From: Microbulbifer sp. TB1203 | Lineage (GTDB): Bacteria; Pseudomonadota; Gammaproteobacteria; Pseudomonadales; Cellvibrionaceae | DNA length: 64,000 nt | Assembly (NCBI RefSeq): GCF_030997045.1 | Contig: NZ_CP116899.1 | Coordinates: forward strand, 2,367,501 to 2,431,500 | Direction: 5' to 3' | Shown here: positions 19,666 to 28,514 of the stretch, in pieces | Layout: each line of letters opens with the position of its first letter | How positions within the stretch are numbered: position 1 is the first letter of the stretch | Notes under the pieces: model-generated | What the model saw: only the letters and a program-made list of their open reading frames with translations | The model's database searches: none | What the model was told of the DNA's origin: nothing | Made by a program: the position numbers and the translations under genes

Positions 19666-21254
19666 CCCTGATCGCAATTATCGCGGTACTCTTTCTCGGC
19701 GGCGCTCTCGCCTGGCTGCTAGAGCGATCTGTCGAAGGGGGCAGCCGCTGGGTAACCCTGGCAAGCCTCCTCCTCAGCTGTGTGCTCCTGGCCAGCTACT
19801 GGCCGCAATTTTCACAGGCCGCCGGAGAGGGCTGGTGGGACAGCGTCCAGGCCCCCTGGATACCCCGATTCGGTATCAGTTTCTTTCTCGCCCTGGACGG
19901 TCTGAGCTTTTTGTTGCTGGCATTGACCCTGGCCATGGGTCTGTTCGGACTGATCGCCTCCTGGGACCAGATTCAATTTCGCCGCGGTTTTTTCTATTTC
20001 AATTACCTCTGGACCCTGGCGGGTGTGGCCGGCGTTTTTACCGCCATGGACCTGTTCCTGTTTTTCTTCTTCTGGGAAGTGATGCTGATTCCCATGCTGT
20101 TCCTGATTGCGGTGTGGGGCTACGAGCAGCGGATTTTCGCCGCGATCAAGTTCTTCATTTTCACCCAGGCCAGCAGCCTGCTGATGCTGGTGGCCATAGT
20201 GGCTCTGGTCTATATCCACTACAACGCCAGCGGCCAGGTAACTTTCAATTATCGGGAACTTATGGATTCCGAGATCCCCGCGGGCATGCAGTACTGGCTG
20301 ATGCTGGGGTTCTTTATCGCCTTTGCGGTAAAACTGCCCGCAGTGCCGCTGCATCCCTGGCTTCCCGATGCGCACACCCAGGCGCCCACCGCGGGCAGTA
20401 TCCTGCTGGCTGCAATTCTGCTCAAGACCGGTGCCTACGGCCTGCTGCGCTTTACCCTGCCGCTCTTTCCCGAGGCCAGCGCCGCCTTTGCGCCGCTGGC
20501 CATGGCCATCGGGGCGATCAGCGTGGTCTACGGGGCGATTCTCGCCTTCGCGCAACAGGATATGAAACGGCTGGTGGCCTATTCCAGTGTCAGCCATATG
20601 GGTTTTGTGCTGCTGGGAATCTACGCCCTCAATACCATCGCCATCCAGGGCGCGGTGATGCAGATGATCGCCCACGGTCTGAGCACCGCCGCTCTCTTTG
20701 CGCTGGTGGGCGCGCTGCAACAGCGACTGCATACCCGGGATATGGCGCAGATGGGTGGGCTCTGGGCGCGTGTGCCCAAGCTGGCTGCCATTGCGCTGTT
20801 TTTTGCCGTGGCCTCACTGGGTCTTCCGGGGCTGGGCAATTTTATCGCCGAGTTCCTGGTGCTGGTCGGCAGCTTCCCGGTCAACCGCTGGCTCACTGTG
20901 ATTGCCGCCCTGGGTTTGGTGGGCGCCGCACTCTATGCACTGTGGATGATGCAACGGGTGTTTTTTGGCGAGGGAAAAAAGGCAGAGGAGGACAGTAAAG
21001 TCCACGACCTGAATGCGCGGGAAGCCACAGCGTTACTGGTGCTGGCGGTCGGCCTGGTTTTCCTCGGGCTGCGCCCGCAACCGGTGTTCGATACCGCTGA
21101 GCCGGCGGTGACGTACCTGTTGGAACAAATGGAAAGCGCAAATTCGGTAGCGGAGTCCAGCCCTCCGGACAGTGGCTCCAACCTTGTCCCGGCAAAAGGT
21201 ACCACCAGCACAACCGTTTTGAATACCGTGGCATCCGGGAGTGAAACCCCATGA
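19662..21254 (+). CDS. nuoM: NADH-quinone oxidoreductase subunit M
   Basis: The 530-residue antiporter-like proton-pump subunit carries FFFWEVMLIPMLFLIAVWGY and the helix AVKLPAVPLHPWLPDAHTQA with its conserved lysine. The frame extends upstream to 19488, but those residues overlap nuoL and are unlike the family; ATG 19662 overlaps the nuoL stop as ATGA. The last 35 or so residues form a Ser/Thr/Pro-rich hydrophilic tail beyond the usual end, which looks like a lineage-specific extension. Confidence 0.96.
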   Translation: MTLIAIIAVLFLGGALAWLLERSVEGGSRWVTLASLLLSCVLLASYWPQFSQAAGEGWWDSVQAPWIPRFGISFFLALDGLSFLLLALTLAMGLFGLIASWDQIQFRRGFFYFNYLWTLAGVAGVFTAMDLFLFFFFWEVMLIPMLFLIAVWGYEQRIFAAIKFFIFTQASSLLMLVAIVALVYIHYNASGQVTFNYRELMDSEIPAGMQYWLMLGFFIAFAVKLPAVPLHPWLPDAHTQAPTAGSILLAAILLKTGAYGLLRFTLPLFPEASAAFAPLAMAIGAISVVYGAILAFAQQDMKRLVAYSSVSHMGFVLLGIYALNTIAIQGAVMQMIAHGLSTAALFALVGALQQRLHTRDMAQMGGLWARVPKLAAIALFFAVASLGLPGLGNFIAEFLVLVGSFPVNRWLTVIAALGLVGAALYALWMMQRVFFGEGKKAEEDSKVHDLNAREATALLVLAVGLVFLGLRPQPVFDTAEPAVTYLLEQMESANSVAESSPPDSGSNLVPAKGTTSTTVLNTVASGSETP

Positions 21255-22774
21255 ACACCCAGGAACTTTTCGCCATTCTACCGCTGCTGGTACTGAGTGC
21301 CGGTATCGTGATCCTGCTGTTGCAGGTGTCCTTTATCCGGGGCCACCGGGCCGCGCTGGCCACCACGCTGGTGGTACTGATTTCGGCCTGTGCGGCCTGC
21401 TTCGCGGTGGCCGGCCAGGTATCCCGGGGGCCGGGCAGCATTGGGGTCACGGGGTTGCTGCTGGTGGACCACTACGCCCTGTTCTTCTGCCTGCTGCTCC
21501 TGTTCTCCGCAATCGCCGTGGCGGTACTGGGATTCAATTACCTGAAACACCGCAGCGACAGCACAAGCTACCCCGAGGAATTCTATATCCTCTTGCTGCT
21601 GATGATACTGGGAGCCAGCACCCTGGTCTTTGCCAGCCACTTCGCCAGCTTTTTCCTGGCCCTGGAACTGATGAGCCTGTCGCTCTACCCGTTGCTCGGC
21701 TTCGCGGTCAGCGGCGACCTGTCGCCCGAGCGGGATCAGCTGCTATCGCTGGAATCCGGGTTCAAATATTTGCTGCTCTCCGCGCTCGCCACCGCCCTCG
21801 GCCTGTTCGGTATCGCATTGATCTACGCCGCCAGTGGCGCCCTGGATTTTTCCGGTATAGCGCTGGCCGCGCGACAGTTCGGCCAGGATTCCCCGCTGAT
21901 GCTCGCCGGTTTGGCTCTGCTGCTGATCGCCATGGCATTCAAGCTGTCATTGGTGCCTTTCCATATCTGGACCCCGGACGTCTACCAGGGCGCTCCCACC
22001 CCGGTCACCGCCCTGATCGCCACCGTGGGAAAAGGAGCCGTGGTGGCGCTGCTACTGCGCTTCTTTGCCGGTGTGGACCTGTTCGCCCTGCCCGCGCTCA
22101 CCACCCTGCTGGCGTTTATGGCGGTGGCAAGTATGTTGATCGGCAACCTTCTGGCATTGCTACAAGGCAATATCAAGCGATTGCTGGCCTACTCCTCCAT
22201 CGCTCATATCGGCTATCTGTTCGTCGCTTTCCTGATGGGCAACAGCGCTTTCGGTATCGAGGCCGTGGCCTATTACCTGGTGGCCTACGTGGTTACCACG
22301 CTCGGTGCCTTCGCTGTAGTCAGCCTGGTAGCGGACTCGGCGCTGGCGCACACGCCGGGAGGGGGGCACCCGATCGGCGACACTGCAAACGATCCCTTCC
22401 ATCGGGACTATTACCGCGGCCTCTTGTGGCGCTCTCCTTGGTTGGCCGGTTGTCTGGCGGCCATGCTGCTGTCTCTGGCCGGCATACCGCTAACCATCGG
22501 CTTTGTGGGCAAGTTCTATATTTTCGCCGCCGGAGTGCAGGGGCAGATGTGGTTCCTGCTGGCGGCGGTAATCCTGGGCAGTGCACTGGGGCTCTACTAT
22601 TACCTGAGGCTGCTGCTGGTGATGTTGCAGCGGGAAGAGCCATCTCCTTCCGGCGCCGGTGGCGCGATACAGCTGGCGGTATCCGGCCGACTGCTGATGT
22701 TCTCCCTGACTGCCGTATTGCTGGTATTCGGTATCTTTCCGCAAATCTTGATCAACTGGATAAATGCACTATAA
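21251..22774 (+). CDS. nuoN: NADH-quinone oxidoreductase subunit N
   Basis: The 507-residue third antiporter-like subunit joins the membrane arm to the NuoA/J/K/H module. Conserved features include ELMSLSLYPLLGF (about 137-149) and the lysine helix AMAFKLSLVPFHIWTPDVYQ (about 230-249). It overlaps nuoM by 4 bp and ends the operon; a long frame in +1 over the same DNA is a composition shadow. Confidence 0.97.
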   Translation: MNTQELFAILPLLVLSAGIVILLLQVSFIRGHRAALATTLVVLISACAACFAVAGQVSRGPGSIGVTGLLLVDHYALFFCLLLLFSAIAVAVLGFNYLKHRSDSTSYPEEFYILLLLMILGASTLVFASHFASFFLALELMSLSLYPLLGFAVSGDLSPERDQLLSLESGFKYLLLSALATALGLFGIALIYAASGALDFSGIALAARQFGQDSPLMLAGLALLLIAMAFKLSLVPFHIWTPDVYQGAPTPVTALIATVGKGAVVALLLRFFAGVDLFALPALTTLLAFMAVASMLIGNLLALLQGNIKRLLAYSSIAHIGYLFVAFLMGNSAFGIEAVAYYLVAYVVTTLGAFAVVSLVADSALAHTPGGGHPIGDTANDPFHRDYYRGLLWRSPWLAGCLAAMLLSLAGIPLTIGFVGKFYIFAAGVQGQMWFLLAAVILGSALGLYYYLRLLLVMLQREEPSPSGAGGAIQLAVSGRLLMFSLTAVLLVFGIFPQILINWINAL

Positions 22775-22840
22775 ATGTATCAAAGGGCGATGATTGACGA
22801 GACTGCTTTGCCACCATAACGACATGACAAAGGCAAGTTC

Positions 22841-23299
22841 ATGAAAACTTTCAAACAGGCGTATGAAGTGCTCAAGGACGCGCGCAAGTTCCATCTGGAT
22901 ATGGCCGACCTGTACGAAGAGCTTCTGGAAAAGTCCACCGACAAACGCACCCAGCTACTGCTCAAGCATATGCTGGAGCACGAACAGCGCATGGCCAAAA
23001 ACCTGGAAAACTATAGTGAGATTGCCAAACACAAGGTCATGCAAACCTGGCTGCAGTACACCCACGAAGAATCGGCCGAGGATTTCGTCAAGCACCTGCA
23101 TTTGAGCGACTCTCCAAACATCAAGGAAATCAACAATCTGGGGCGAGAAGTGGACCGCTATTTCCACGATCTTTACGAAGCCGTATATGGCGCCATCGAA
23201 TCGGCAGAAGTAAAAGAGGTTTTCGAGGACCTGAAGCAGATACAGGACAAGGAGCGGATTACCCTGTCGATGGCCACCAATTCATTGTGGGATATGTAG
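22841..23299 (+). CDS. Small all-helical protein, possible ferritin-like fold, function unknown
   Basis: This 152-residue protein has no signal peptide. It is predicted to be almost entirely helical, with Glu/His-rich segments DLYEELLE (about 24-31), HMLEHEQRMAKNL (about 43-55) and DLYEAVYGAIESAEVKEVFE (about 110-129). The pattern recalls ferritin-like or rubrerythrin-like helical bundles, but a full pair of ExxH diiron motifs is not present, so metal binding is unproven. Similar small proteins, some misnamed ATPase, occur in pseudomonads as far as I recall. It starts 66 bp after nuoN; whether it is read with the operon is unclear. Confidence 0.75.
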   Translation: MKTFKQAYEVLKDARKFHLDMADLYEELLEKSTDKRTQLLLKHMLEHEQRMAKNLENYSEIAKHKVMQTWLQYTHEESAEDFVKHLHLSDSPNIKEINNLGREVDRYFHDLYEAVYGAIESAEVKEVFEDLKQIQDKERITLSMATNSLWDM

Positions 23300-23316
23300 C
23301 AGACATACTACCGGGT

Positions 23317-23439
23317 CGGAAGGAAAGGATACCCCTCTCCCGGGACACGGGCTGGGCGCCCCCTTAAATACATCCCTGTACGCTCGTAACCGGCATCCCT
23401 GCCTCATACGGTCCCGGGAAAGGGGTATCTTTCCCTTCC
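23317..23439. repeat. Long palindromic intergenic element, copy 3
   Basis: The core at 23341-23406 matches the core of the 1718-1911 element almost base for base (CGGGACACGGGCTGGGCGCC and onward to CGGCATCCCTGCCTCA). The outer arms differ: here the ends are GGAAGGAAAGGATACCCCT and an imperfect complement. The same core in two different palindromic frames suggests modular or nested repeat units. Confidence 0.75.
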
Positions 23440-23479
23440 GCCTTATTAGTATCTCCATCTTTGTGATCTTTTCTCATAA

Positions 23480-23510
23480 AAAAATCCCCGCTATCGAAGC
23501 GGGGATTTTT
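23480..23510. terminator. Bidirectional intrinsic terminator
   Basis: A 13-bp perfect stem (AAAAATCCCCGCT / AGCGGGGATTTTT) closes a 5-nt loop, with T-runs on both strands. It lies between the + strand gene ending at 23299 and the - strand TonB receptor ending at 23524 and can serve both. Confidence 0.9.
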
Positions 23511-23523
23511 ATTTTTGCACTCT

Positions 23524-25992
23524 TTAGAATTCGTAACGAGTGCGAATATAGTAGAAGCCTCCGTCAAATCCGAAAGGTGAGAACTGGCTGTAGCGGTTGC
23601 CCACCCCGTCTGCAGCACCGGGATTCTCTTCAGGAGTTTGATCCAGAAGGTTCTGCGCCCCGATAATTACAGAAGTCTTTTCGCCGAAGTTGTACCCGAC
23701 TTCCGCATCGACGATATACTCGCCGCTATAAACCTGGACATCCTCAGAATCAAACCAGTCGTCGTAGTAACTGACTCTGGCCATAAATCTCCAGTCGGCG
23801 AGCAGAGTGTTTGCAGACAGGTTCCAGCGGGATTCCGGCAAACCTTCTTCCAACTCCCGAACACGGGTAGCGTCAACGGTTTCCGGTGTGAAGCGGTCGA
23901 CTTTGGTGTCGGTCTTGTTGTAGGCGAGACTGAAGCTGGTGCTATCACCAATGGCCTCCGTCATATAGCTGGCTACGATATCAAACCCTGTGGTGGTGGT
24001 ATCGAAGTCGTTGGTAAAGAAACGGAAGTTCTGCAGGTTGGCGGCGCTGGTCACCCCGGATGCAACCAGACTGTCGATTTCCGCCTGGGTCAGCGAATAG
24101 AGCTGGGAGGGAGCGATACGGTCTTCCACTTCGATATTGAAATAGTCGATGGTGATATCCACAGGTCCCAGGGACAGCACCGTGCCCACCGTCCAGTTGG
24201 TGGATTCCTCCGGATCGAGTGCTTCGCCACCGCGGAGCTGTGCCACCGGGTTGGTGGGCGGAATCGTACCGTTGTTTACCAGGTCACCCAGCTCCAGGTC
24301 GAATTCTGTGGAAACGTTGAAGGCATTGGACTGCCCCGGTGTCGGCGCGCGGAAGCCGGTACTGTAGGCACCGCGCAGCATAACGCTATCGCTGATGTCG
24401 ACACTGGTGGCCAGTTTGAAATTGGTAGTGGTGCCGAAGTCTTCAAAATCCTCGAAGCGCACCGCCAAACCCACCAGCCAGGGGTCCAGGATACTCGCTT
24501 CCATATCCACATAGGTGGCGATGTTGGAGCGACTCCACTGGCCGCCGGCCAGGGGACCGAAGCCGGGGAAACCGTTGGCGGCGGCGCTGAAGCCCTGGTC
24601 GGCCAGGGGACCAATTTCATAGGAGGCCTGGTCGCCGGTGGTGATCTCGAACACTTCGTCGCGCCACTCGAAACCGGTGGCCAGGCTCAGGTCCGATGCC
24701 AGGCCGACATCGAATCCCTTGACGAAATCGATATTGAAATTCTTTTCCAACTGGGTGTAAGCGCCCGGATCAAAGGAAGTCGGGCTCTGCGGCCCCAGGG
24801 AGGCGTTGACGGTGTTGTAGATAAAGAAATCCACATCGCTGTAGCCCAGGCCGGCGCTGATATCATAGTTCCAGCCACCGTCTGTCTCTCCTCGAACGCC
24901 CGCAACACCGGCCAAGTCGGTAACATCACCGCCAAAGCGCGGGGTGAAACCGCCGGGAAACATTTCCTGAAAGGAAAAGCACTCATCGCTCGCCATTGCA
25001 TCTGCATGGCTCATGCCGGCGCAGCTGTCGAGGCCGTTGCTGGGATCGAGATCGCCAACCAGGGGATCATCGCCGAGAGCGAAGACCCCACCCCTCGTCT
25101 CCGGATTGCGGAAATAAAAGCCGCCGTCCACGTGTTTACTGCCATAGTTGCCGAATGCGTAAAACTCCTTGCTTCCGTCCAGGTCGACCCCCAGGTTGAC
25201 CACCGCCTTGAGATCGTCGTCGATTTCCGGGCGTCCCCAAACCTGGGCGGGATCGGCGACCGCAGTATTGCCGGCTTCGACCAGCGCGGCGGCATCATTG
25301 CGCTGCACACTCCGGTCGGTGGCATCGGAACTGCCGTATTCAAAACTGACATTGGCAAAACCGTTGGCGGTAAACGGCATGCCGTAGTTGCCGGACACCG
25401 TGAACTGTGTCCCGTCGCCCTCAAAGAACTCGCCCGCTTTCACTTCAATGGAACCGCCGTCCGGAGAATCTTTCAGCTTAAAGTTCATCACCCCGGCAAT
25501 TGCATCGGAACCGTACTGGGCCGCCGCGCCGTCGCGCAGCACTTCCACTTGCTGCAGAGCGATGGCGGGAATCTGGGAAATATCCGGCCCCTGGGCGCCA
25601 TCGGAGACACCGTTGCCCAGCCAGGCAATCACCGCAGCGCGGTGACGGCGTTTGCCATTTACCAGCACCAAAGTGTGATCCGGGGCAAGGCCGCGCAGGT
25701 TTGCCGGACGGACAAGGCTCGCCGCATCGCTGATCGGCTGGTTGTTAACGTTGTACGAGGGTACTATGTTGCGCAGCAGGTTATTGAGATCGGTATCTCC
25801 CTGGTTCGCAAAATCCTCTCCGGTGATGATATCGATAGGGACGGCCGAGTCTGTCGCCGTACGACCTTCGACCCGGGTACCGATGGTAATCACCTCCTCA
25901 AGGACTTCTTCCTGGGCAATCAGTGGATTGGATGTGGCGGCAATGGCCATCGCCAGTAGAGAGGGGACCCCGAGGTGTCTGTGGTTTTTCAT
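23524..25992 (-). CDS. TonB-dependent outer-membrane receptor
   Basis: The 822-residue protein has a signal peptide ending near NPLIAQ (about residue 26). A TonB-box-like EEVITIGTR (about 32-40) follows, then a plug domain with VLVNGKRR and VEVLRDGAAAQYGSDAIAGV (about 108-168), a long beta-barrel, and a C-terminal aromatic end YYIRTRYEF. Such receptors import siderophores, vitamins or oligosaccharides using TonB energy. The substrate is not evident from sequence. The gene is divergent from a NagX-like gene and the shared upstream region holds a NagR-like dyad, which favours an amino-sugar oligosaccharide; this is an inference. A GGGAG site precedes the ATG. Confidence 0.9.
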   Translation of the reverse strand: MKNHRHLGVPSLLAMAIAATSNPLIAQEEVLEEVITIGTRVEGRTATDSAVPIDIITGEDFANQGDTDLNNLLRNIVPSYNVNNQPISDAASLVRPANLRGLAPDHTLVLVNGKRRHRAAVIAWLGNGVSDGAQGPDISQIPAIALQQVEVLRDGAAAQYGSDAIAGVMNFKLKDSPDGGSIEVKAGEFFEGDGTQFTVSGNYGMPFTANGFANVSFEYGSSDATDRSVQRNDAAALVEAGNTAVADPAQVWGRPEIDDDLKAVVNLGVDLDGSKEFYAFGNYGSKHVDGGFYFRNPETRGGVFALGDDPLVGDLDPSNGLDSCAGMSHADAMASDECFSFQEMFPGGFTPRFGGDVTDLAGVAGVRGETDGGWNYDISAGLGYSDVDFFIYNTVNASLGPQSPTSFDPGAYTQLEKNFNIDFVKGFDVGLASDLSLATGFEWRDEVFEITTGDQASYEIGPLADQGFSAAANGFPGFGPLAGGQWSRSNIATYVDMEASILDPWLVGLAVRFEDFEDFGTTTNFKLATSVDISDSVMLRGAYSTGFRAPTPGQSNAFNVSTEFDLELGDLVNNGTIPPTNPVAQLRGGEALDPEESTNWTVGTVLSLGPVDITIDYFNIEVEDRIAPSQLYSLTQAEIDSLVASGVTSAANLQNFRFFTNDFDTTTTGFDIVASYMTEAIGDSTSFSLAYNKTDTKVDRFTPETVDATRVRELEEGLPESRWNLSANTLLADWRFMARVSYYDDWFDSEDVQVYSGEYIVDAEVGYNFGEKTSVIIGAQNLLDQTPEENPGAADGVGNRYSQFSPFGFDGGFYYIRTRYEF

Positions 25993-26021
25993 AAAAGCTC
26001 CCTTGAACTCTTTTATTTATA

Positions 26022-26041
26022 TGCATGCGTCTTTGCATGCA
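26022..26041. promoter_or_regulatory. Palindrome in the leader of the TonB receptor gene
   Basis: TGCATGC and GCATGCA are separated by six bases, 30 bp upstream of the receptor start codon. It could be an operator or an mRNA hairpin. No known regulator motif was matched. Confidence 0.4.
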
Positions 26042-26497
26042 GGTATGAAGACTTCCACAGGGCCGATGCAAAAACTGTGACATAAAGCTGCAATTTTTCC
26101 GGCAAATTCAATCTGGATATTGTTTAGTTTGCTATCAGCCATCAATAAGGATATTTAGTGTTTTTTCTGTATTTTTTAACTTAAATTTAAATAGTGTCCA
26201 ACCTGACAGGCAAAAGATTCCAATAACCACTGACTGGTACGTTTGACAAAATTGAACATATTTACCAGCCTGTGACAAAGCCCTAAAAATGCACCAAGTT
26301 TGGACGCGGAATACGGAAATGCCCCCCGGCGTCGGCGACAGACAACCGGAAGTCACAATAGGTAACAGCGACACCACACAACGGTGGCACCTGCTACAGA
26401 AAGTGCCTACCCGCAGGTCGATCCCGCCAAAACCACTCCCTTGGCACTCAGGTTGTTACGGTTGCCGTTGCCAGCCGACCAACCTTCATGCTAATTT

Positions 26498-26520
26498 TGA
26501 CAGCGGTGTCATTTTTGACA
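26498..26520. promoter_or_regulatory. NagR-like operator candidate
   Basis: The dyad TGACAGCGGTGTCA (26498-26511) is followed 4 bases later by a third half-site TGACA (26516-26520). As recalled, the LacI-family NagR box of Xanthomonas and Alteromonadales centres on TGACA-R-CG-Y-TGTCA; this site differs at one central base. It lies 40-55 bp upstream of a small frame with a good ribosome-binding site and about 250 bp upstream of the NagX-like gene, in the region shared with the divergent TonB receptor. The rest of 25993-26497 is AT-rich and shows no gene. Confidence 0.5.
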
Positions 26521-26552
26521 TCGATAAGAATAGCCACCGAAAAGGTGAAGAA

Positions 26553-26675
26553 ATGAACAATAAATTCATGCTAGGCACCCTGGCAGGAGCGCCGCTGATC
26601 GCCGGCACGCTCACGCCATCGGCTGTTCGGGTCTCCCCAAGGCGGGTGCCGCCTAAGATCAATATCCCTTTGTAG
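26553..26675 (+). pseudogene. Possible truncated leader of a lost exported protein
   Basis: An AAGGTGAAG site precedes an ATG opening a 40-residue frame that begins MNNKFMLGTLAGAPLIAGTL, a typical signal-peptide or near-lipobox N terminus. After about residue 22 the sequence loses any recognisable character. It ends at a TAG supplied by the REP at 26671. The simplest reading is the remnant of a NagR-controlled secreted or lipoprotein gene whose remainder was deleted. A functional small peptide cannot be excluded. Confidence 0.35.
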
Positions 26676-26744
26676 GAGCGGTATGGTTGCGATCACTCTT
26701 GCCGAACAGAAAGGCCAATCGCGGCCATGGACCGCTCCTCCACA
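26671..26744. repeat. REP-like palindrome upstream of the NagX-like gene
   Basis: The left arm is TGTAGGAGCGGTATGGTTGC and the right arm is an imperfect complement ending CCGCTCCTCCACA, with GCGATC / ATCGC internal to the arms. It lies only 22 bp before the start codon at 26767, between the operator candidate and the gene. Confidence 0.8.
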
Positions 26745-26766
26745 AATAAAAACAGCTGTAACAGAT

Positions 26767-27864
26767 ATGACCAACCAAAAACAACGCCTCGCCTCGGTAG
26801 ACGCCCTGCGCGGCTTCGATATGTTCTGGATTATCGGCGGCGAAGCCCTGTTCCTGCCGCTGCTCACCCTTACCGGCTGGTCGCTATTCGCCTTTGGCCA
26901 CGGGCAGATGCAACATACGAACTGGCACGGCTTCAGCTTTTACGACCTGATTTTCCCGCTATTTATTTTCCTGTCTGGCGTAACCCTCGGCCTCGCCAAC
27001 AAATCCCTGCGCGGCCTGCCGATGGAACAGCGCAAGCCGATATACCGAAAGGCAGTCAAGCGCCTGCTGGTGCTGATTCTGTTGGGCATCGTCTACAACC
27101 ACGCCTGGGGCATGGGCATTCCCACGGACCTGGGGGAAATCCGCTACGCCAGTGTTCTCGCCCGTATCGGATTCGCCTGGTTCTTTGCCGCCCTGATTGC
27201 CTGGCACTGCGGCATCCGCACCCAATACGCCATCACCGCCGGCATACTGCTGGGCTATTGGATGCTGCAGGCCAGCTTCGGCCCGCTGACCCCAACCAGC
27301 TCCATCAACAGTTGGTTCGACCAGCACCTGCTGCCGGGCATCACCTACCGCAACCAACCCTATGACCCAGAAGGCATACTCTCCACCATCCCCGCCATCG
27401 CAAACGCCCTGTTCGGCGTCTTCGCAGGCCGCTGGCTGCGCCAGCAACAGGGGCAGAACAAGAAAATCCTCGGCGGGCTGGCAATCGGCGGCACCGCCTG
27501 CCTGTTGCTCGGGCTACTGTGGCATTTGGTCTACCCCATCAACAAACCCCTCTGGACCGGCTCCTTCGTACTGATCACCAGCGCCTGCAGCCTGCTATTG
27601 CTGGCACTTTTCTACCTGATCGTGGACGTATGGCACTGGCGGGTCTTTACCCTTTTCTTCTCAGTGATTGGAATGAATGCAATCCTGGTCTACCTGGGTA
27701 CCAGCCTGATCGACTGGAGCTACAGCAGCAAAAGCCTGTTCGGCGGCATAGCCGCCGCCCTGCCGGAAGCGGCGGGGGTCCTGGTAATAGTCTGCGGGGT
27801 GATTCTGTTGCAGTGGGTGGTGTTGCGGTGGTTGTATAGGCGGGAGATTTTTATTAGTCCCTGA
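26767..27864 (+). CDS. nagX: NagX-like membrane protein (DUF5009, heparan-glucosaminide acetyltransferase-like)
   Basis: The 365-residue, about ten-span inner-membrane protein starts with RLASVDALRGFDMFWIIGGE, the hallmark N terminus of the COG4299/DUF5009 family. Members are related to human lysosomal heparan-alpha-glucosaminide N-acetyltransferase. In bacterial chitin and GlcNAc regulons the family was named NagX and proposed to handle amino-sugar uptake. The conserved catalytic-type histidine is likely among the HG/H residues in TNWHGFSFYDLIFPLF. The frame opens at 26683, but ATG 26767 fits the family. The upstream NagR-like dyad supports the assignment. The symbol is given by family resemblance only. 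Confidence 0.78.
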   Translation: MTNQKQRLASVDALRGFDMFWIIGGEALFLPLLTLTGWSLFAFGHGQMQHTNWHGFSFYDLIFPLFIFLSGVTLGLANKSLRGLPMEQRKPIYRKAVKRLLVLILLGIVYNHAWGMGIPTDLGEIRYASVLARIGFAWFFAALIAWHCGIRTQYAITAGILLGYWMLQASFGPLTPTSSINSWFDQHLLPGITYRNQPYDPEGILSTIPAIANALFGVFAGRWLRQQQGQNKKILGGLAIGGTACLLLGLLWHLVYPINKPLWTGSFVLITSACSLLLLALFYLIVDVWHWRVFTLFFSVIGMNAILVYLGTSLIDWSYSSKSLFGGIAAALPEAAGVLVIVCGVILLQWVVLRWLYRREIFISP

Positions 27865-27868
27865 TGAG

Positions 27869-27940
27869 CTAAACGACGCTCTTGCGATCGATATCAATAA
27901 TATCGGACACTCCGCATTTATCGAATTGTTCTAACAATGC
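27869..27940 (-). pseudogene. 3' fragment of a SUFU-domain gene cut by the insertion sequence
   Basis: Read on the minus strand from 27940 the frame gives ALLEQFDKCGVSDIIDIDRK and SVV, then stop TAG at 27869. This is the expected C terminus of a suppressor-of-fused (SUFU) domain protein. It continues the fragment at 29601-29934 exactly in frame once the insertion and one copy of the 4-bp duplication are removed. The gene converges on the NagX-like gene with 4 bp between their stop codons. Confidence 0.85.
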
Positions 27941-28013
27941 CCCCCTGTGTCAGGATAGTTGTCGCCTCTACTGAACCGAAGAAGCCAAGACAGGGGGCGG
28001 TAAAGAGGAGCAA

Positions 28014-28514
28014 ATGCCCCGTTATTCCACAGAACGCAAAGCCTCAGTGTTGAAGAAGCTGCTGCCGCCGGAGAACCGGCCCATCCCGGACGTCGCGGCG
28101 GAAGAAGGCATCAGCGAAGGCACCCTGTACAATTGGCGCCAGCAAGCCAAAGAGAAGGGTATACCGGTGCCGGGTAGTGGTAAACAGAGCGAAGATTGGT
28201 CGGCGGAAGCCAAGTTCGCGGTCGTCGTTGAAACCGCCAGTCTCAGCGAAGCCGCGCTGAGTGAGTATTGCCGCAGCAAGGGGCTGTACCCGGAGCAGGT
28301 ACAGGCCTGGAGGGCGGCCTGTATTCAAGGCACGTTGACCGATGCCGAGCGCCGCAAACAGGAGCGGGAAGAGGCGCGGCGGGCCAAGAAGCGCATCAAG
28401 GAGTTAGAGAAGGATCTTCACCGAAAGGAAAAGGCCCTCGCGGAAACGACAGCGCTGCTGGTGTTGAGAAAAAAGCTGAATGCCCTCTGGGGAGAGGACA
28501 GCGGGGAAGAATGA
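28014..28514 (+). CDS. IS3-family transposase OrfA (DNA-binding subunit)
   Basis: The 166-residue protein starts MPRYSTERKASVLKKLLPPE. It has a helix-turn-helix around VAAEEGISEGTLYNWRQQAK (residues 28-47) and a second HTH-like segment about 70-95. A C-terminal Lys/Glu coiled coil (about 118-150) resembles the leucine-zipper region used for OrfA multimerisation in IS3 elements. A GAGGAG site precedes the ATG. The last four bases overlap orfB (ATGA). Confidence 0.93.
   Translation: MPRYSTERKASVLKKLLPPENRPIPDVAAEEGISEGTLYNWRQQAKEKGIPVPGSGKQSEDWSAEAKFAVVVETASLSEAALSEYCRSKGLYPEQVQAWRAACIQGTLTDAERRKQEREEARRAKKRIKELEKDLHRKEKALAETTALLVLRKKLNALWGEDSGEE

Noticed and set aside
21241..22797. 518-codon frame overlapping nuoN in another phase
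   Set aside because: nuoN in the adjacent phase has all family motifs and a 4-bp overlap with nuoM; this frame is Arg/Pro/Gly-rich and featureless.
23638..25959. 773-codon open frame on the + strand
   Set aside because: It lies entirely antisense to the well-supported TonB receptor gene and its protein has no recognisable domains; high GC creates long antisense frames.
26289..26552. Upstream part of a 128-codon frame before the small leader ORF
   Set aside because: It crosses the operator region, has no ribosome-binding site and reads as random sequence; only the part from 26553 looks like a start.
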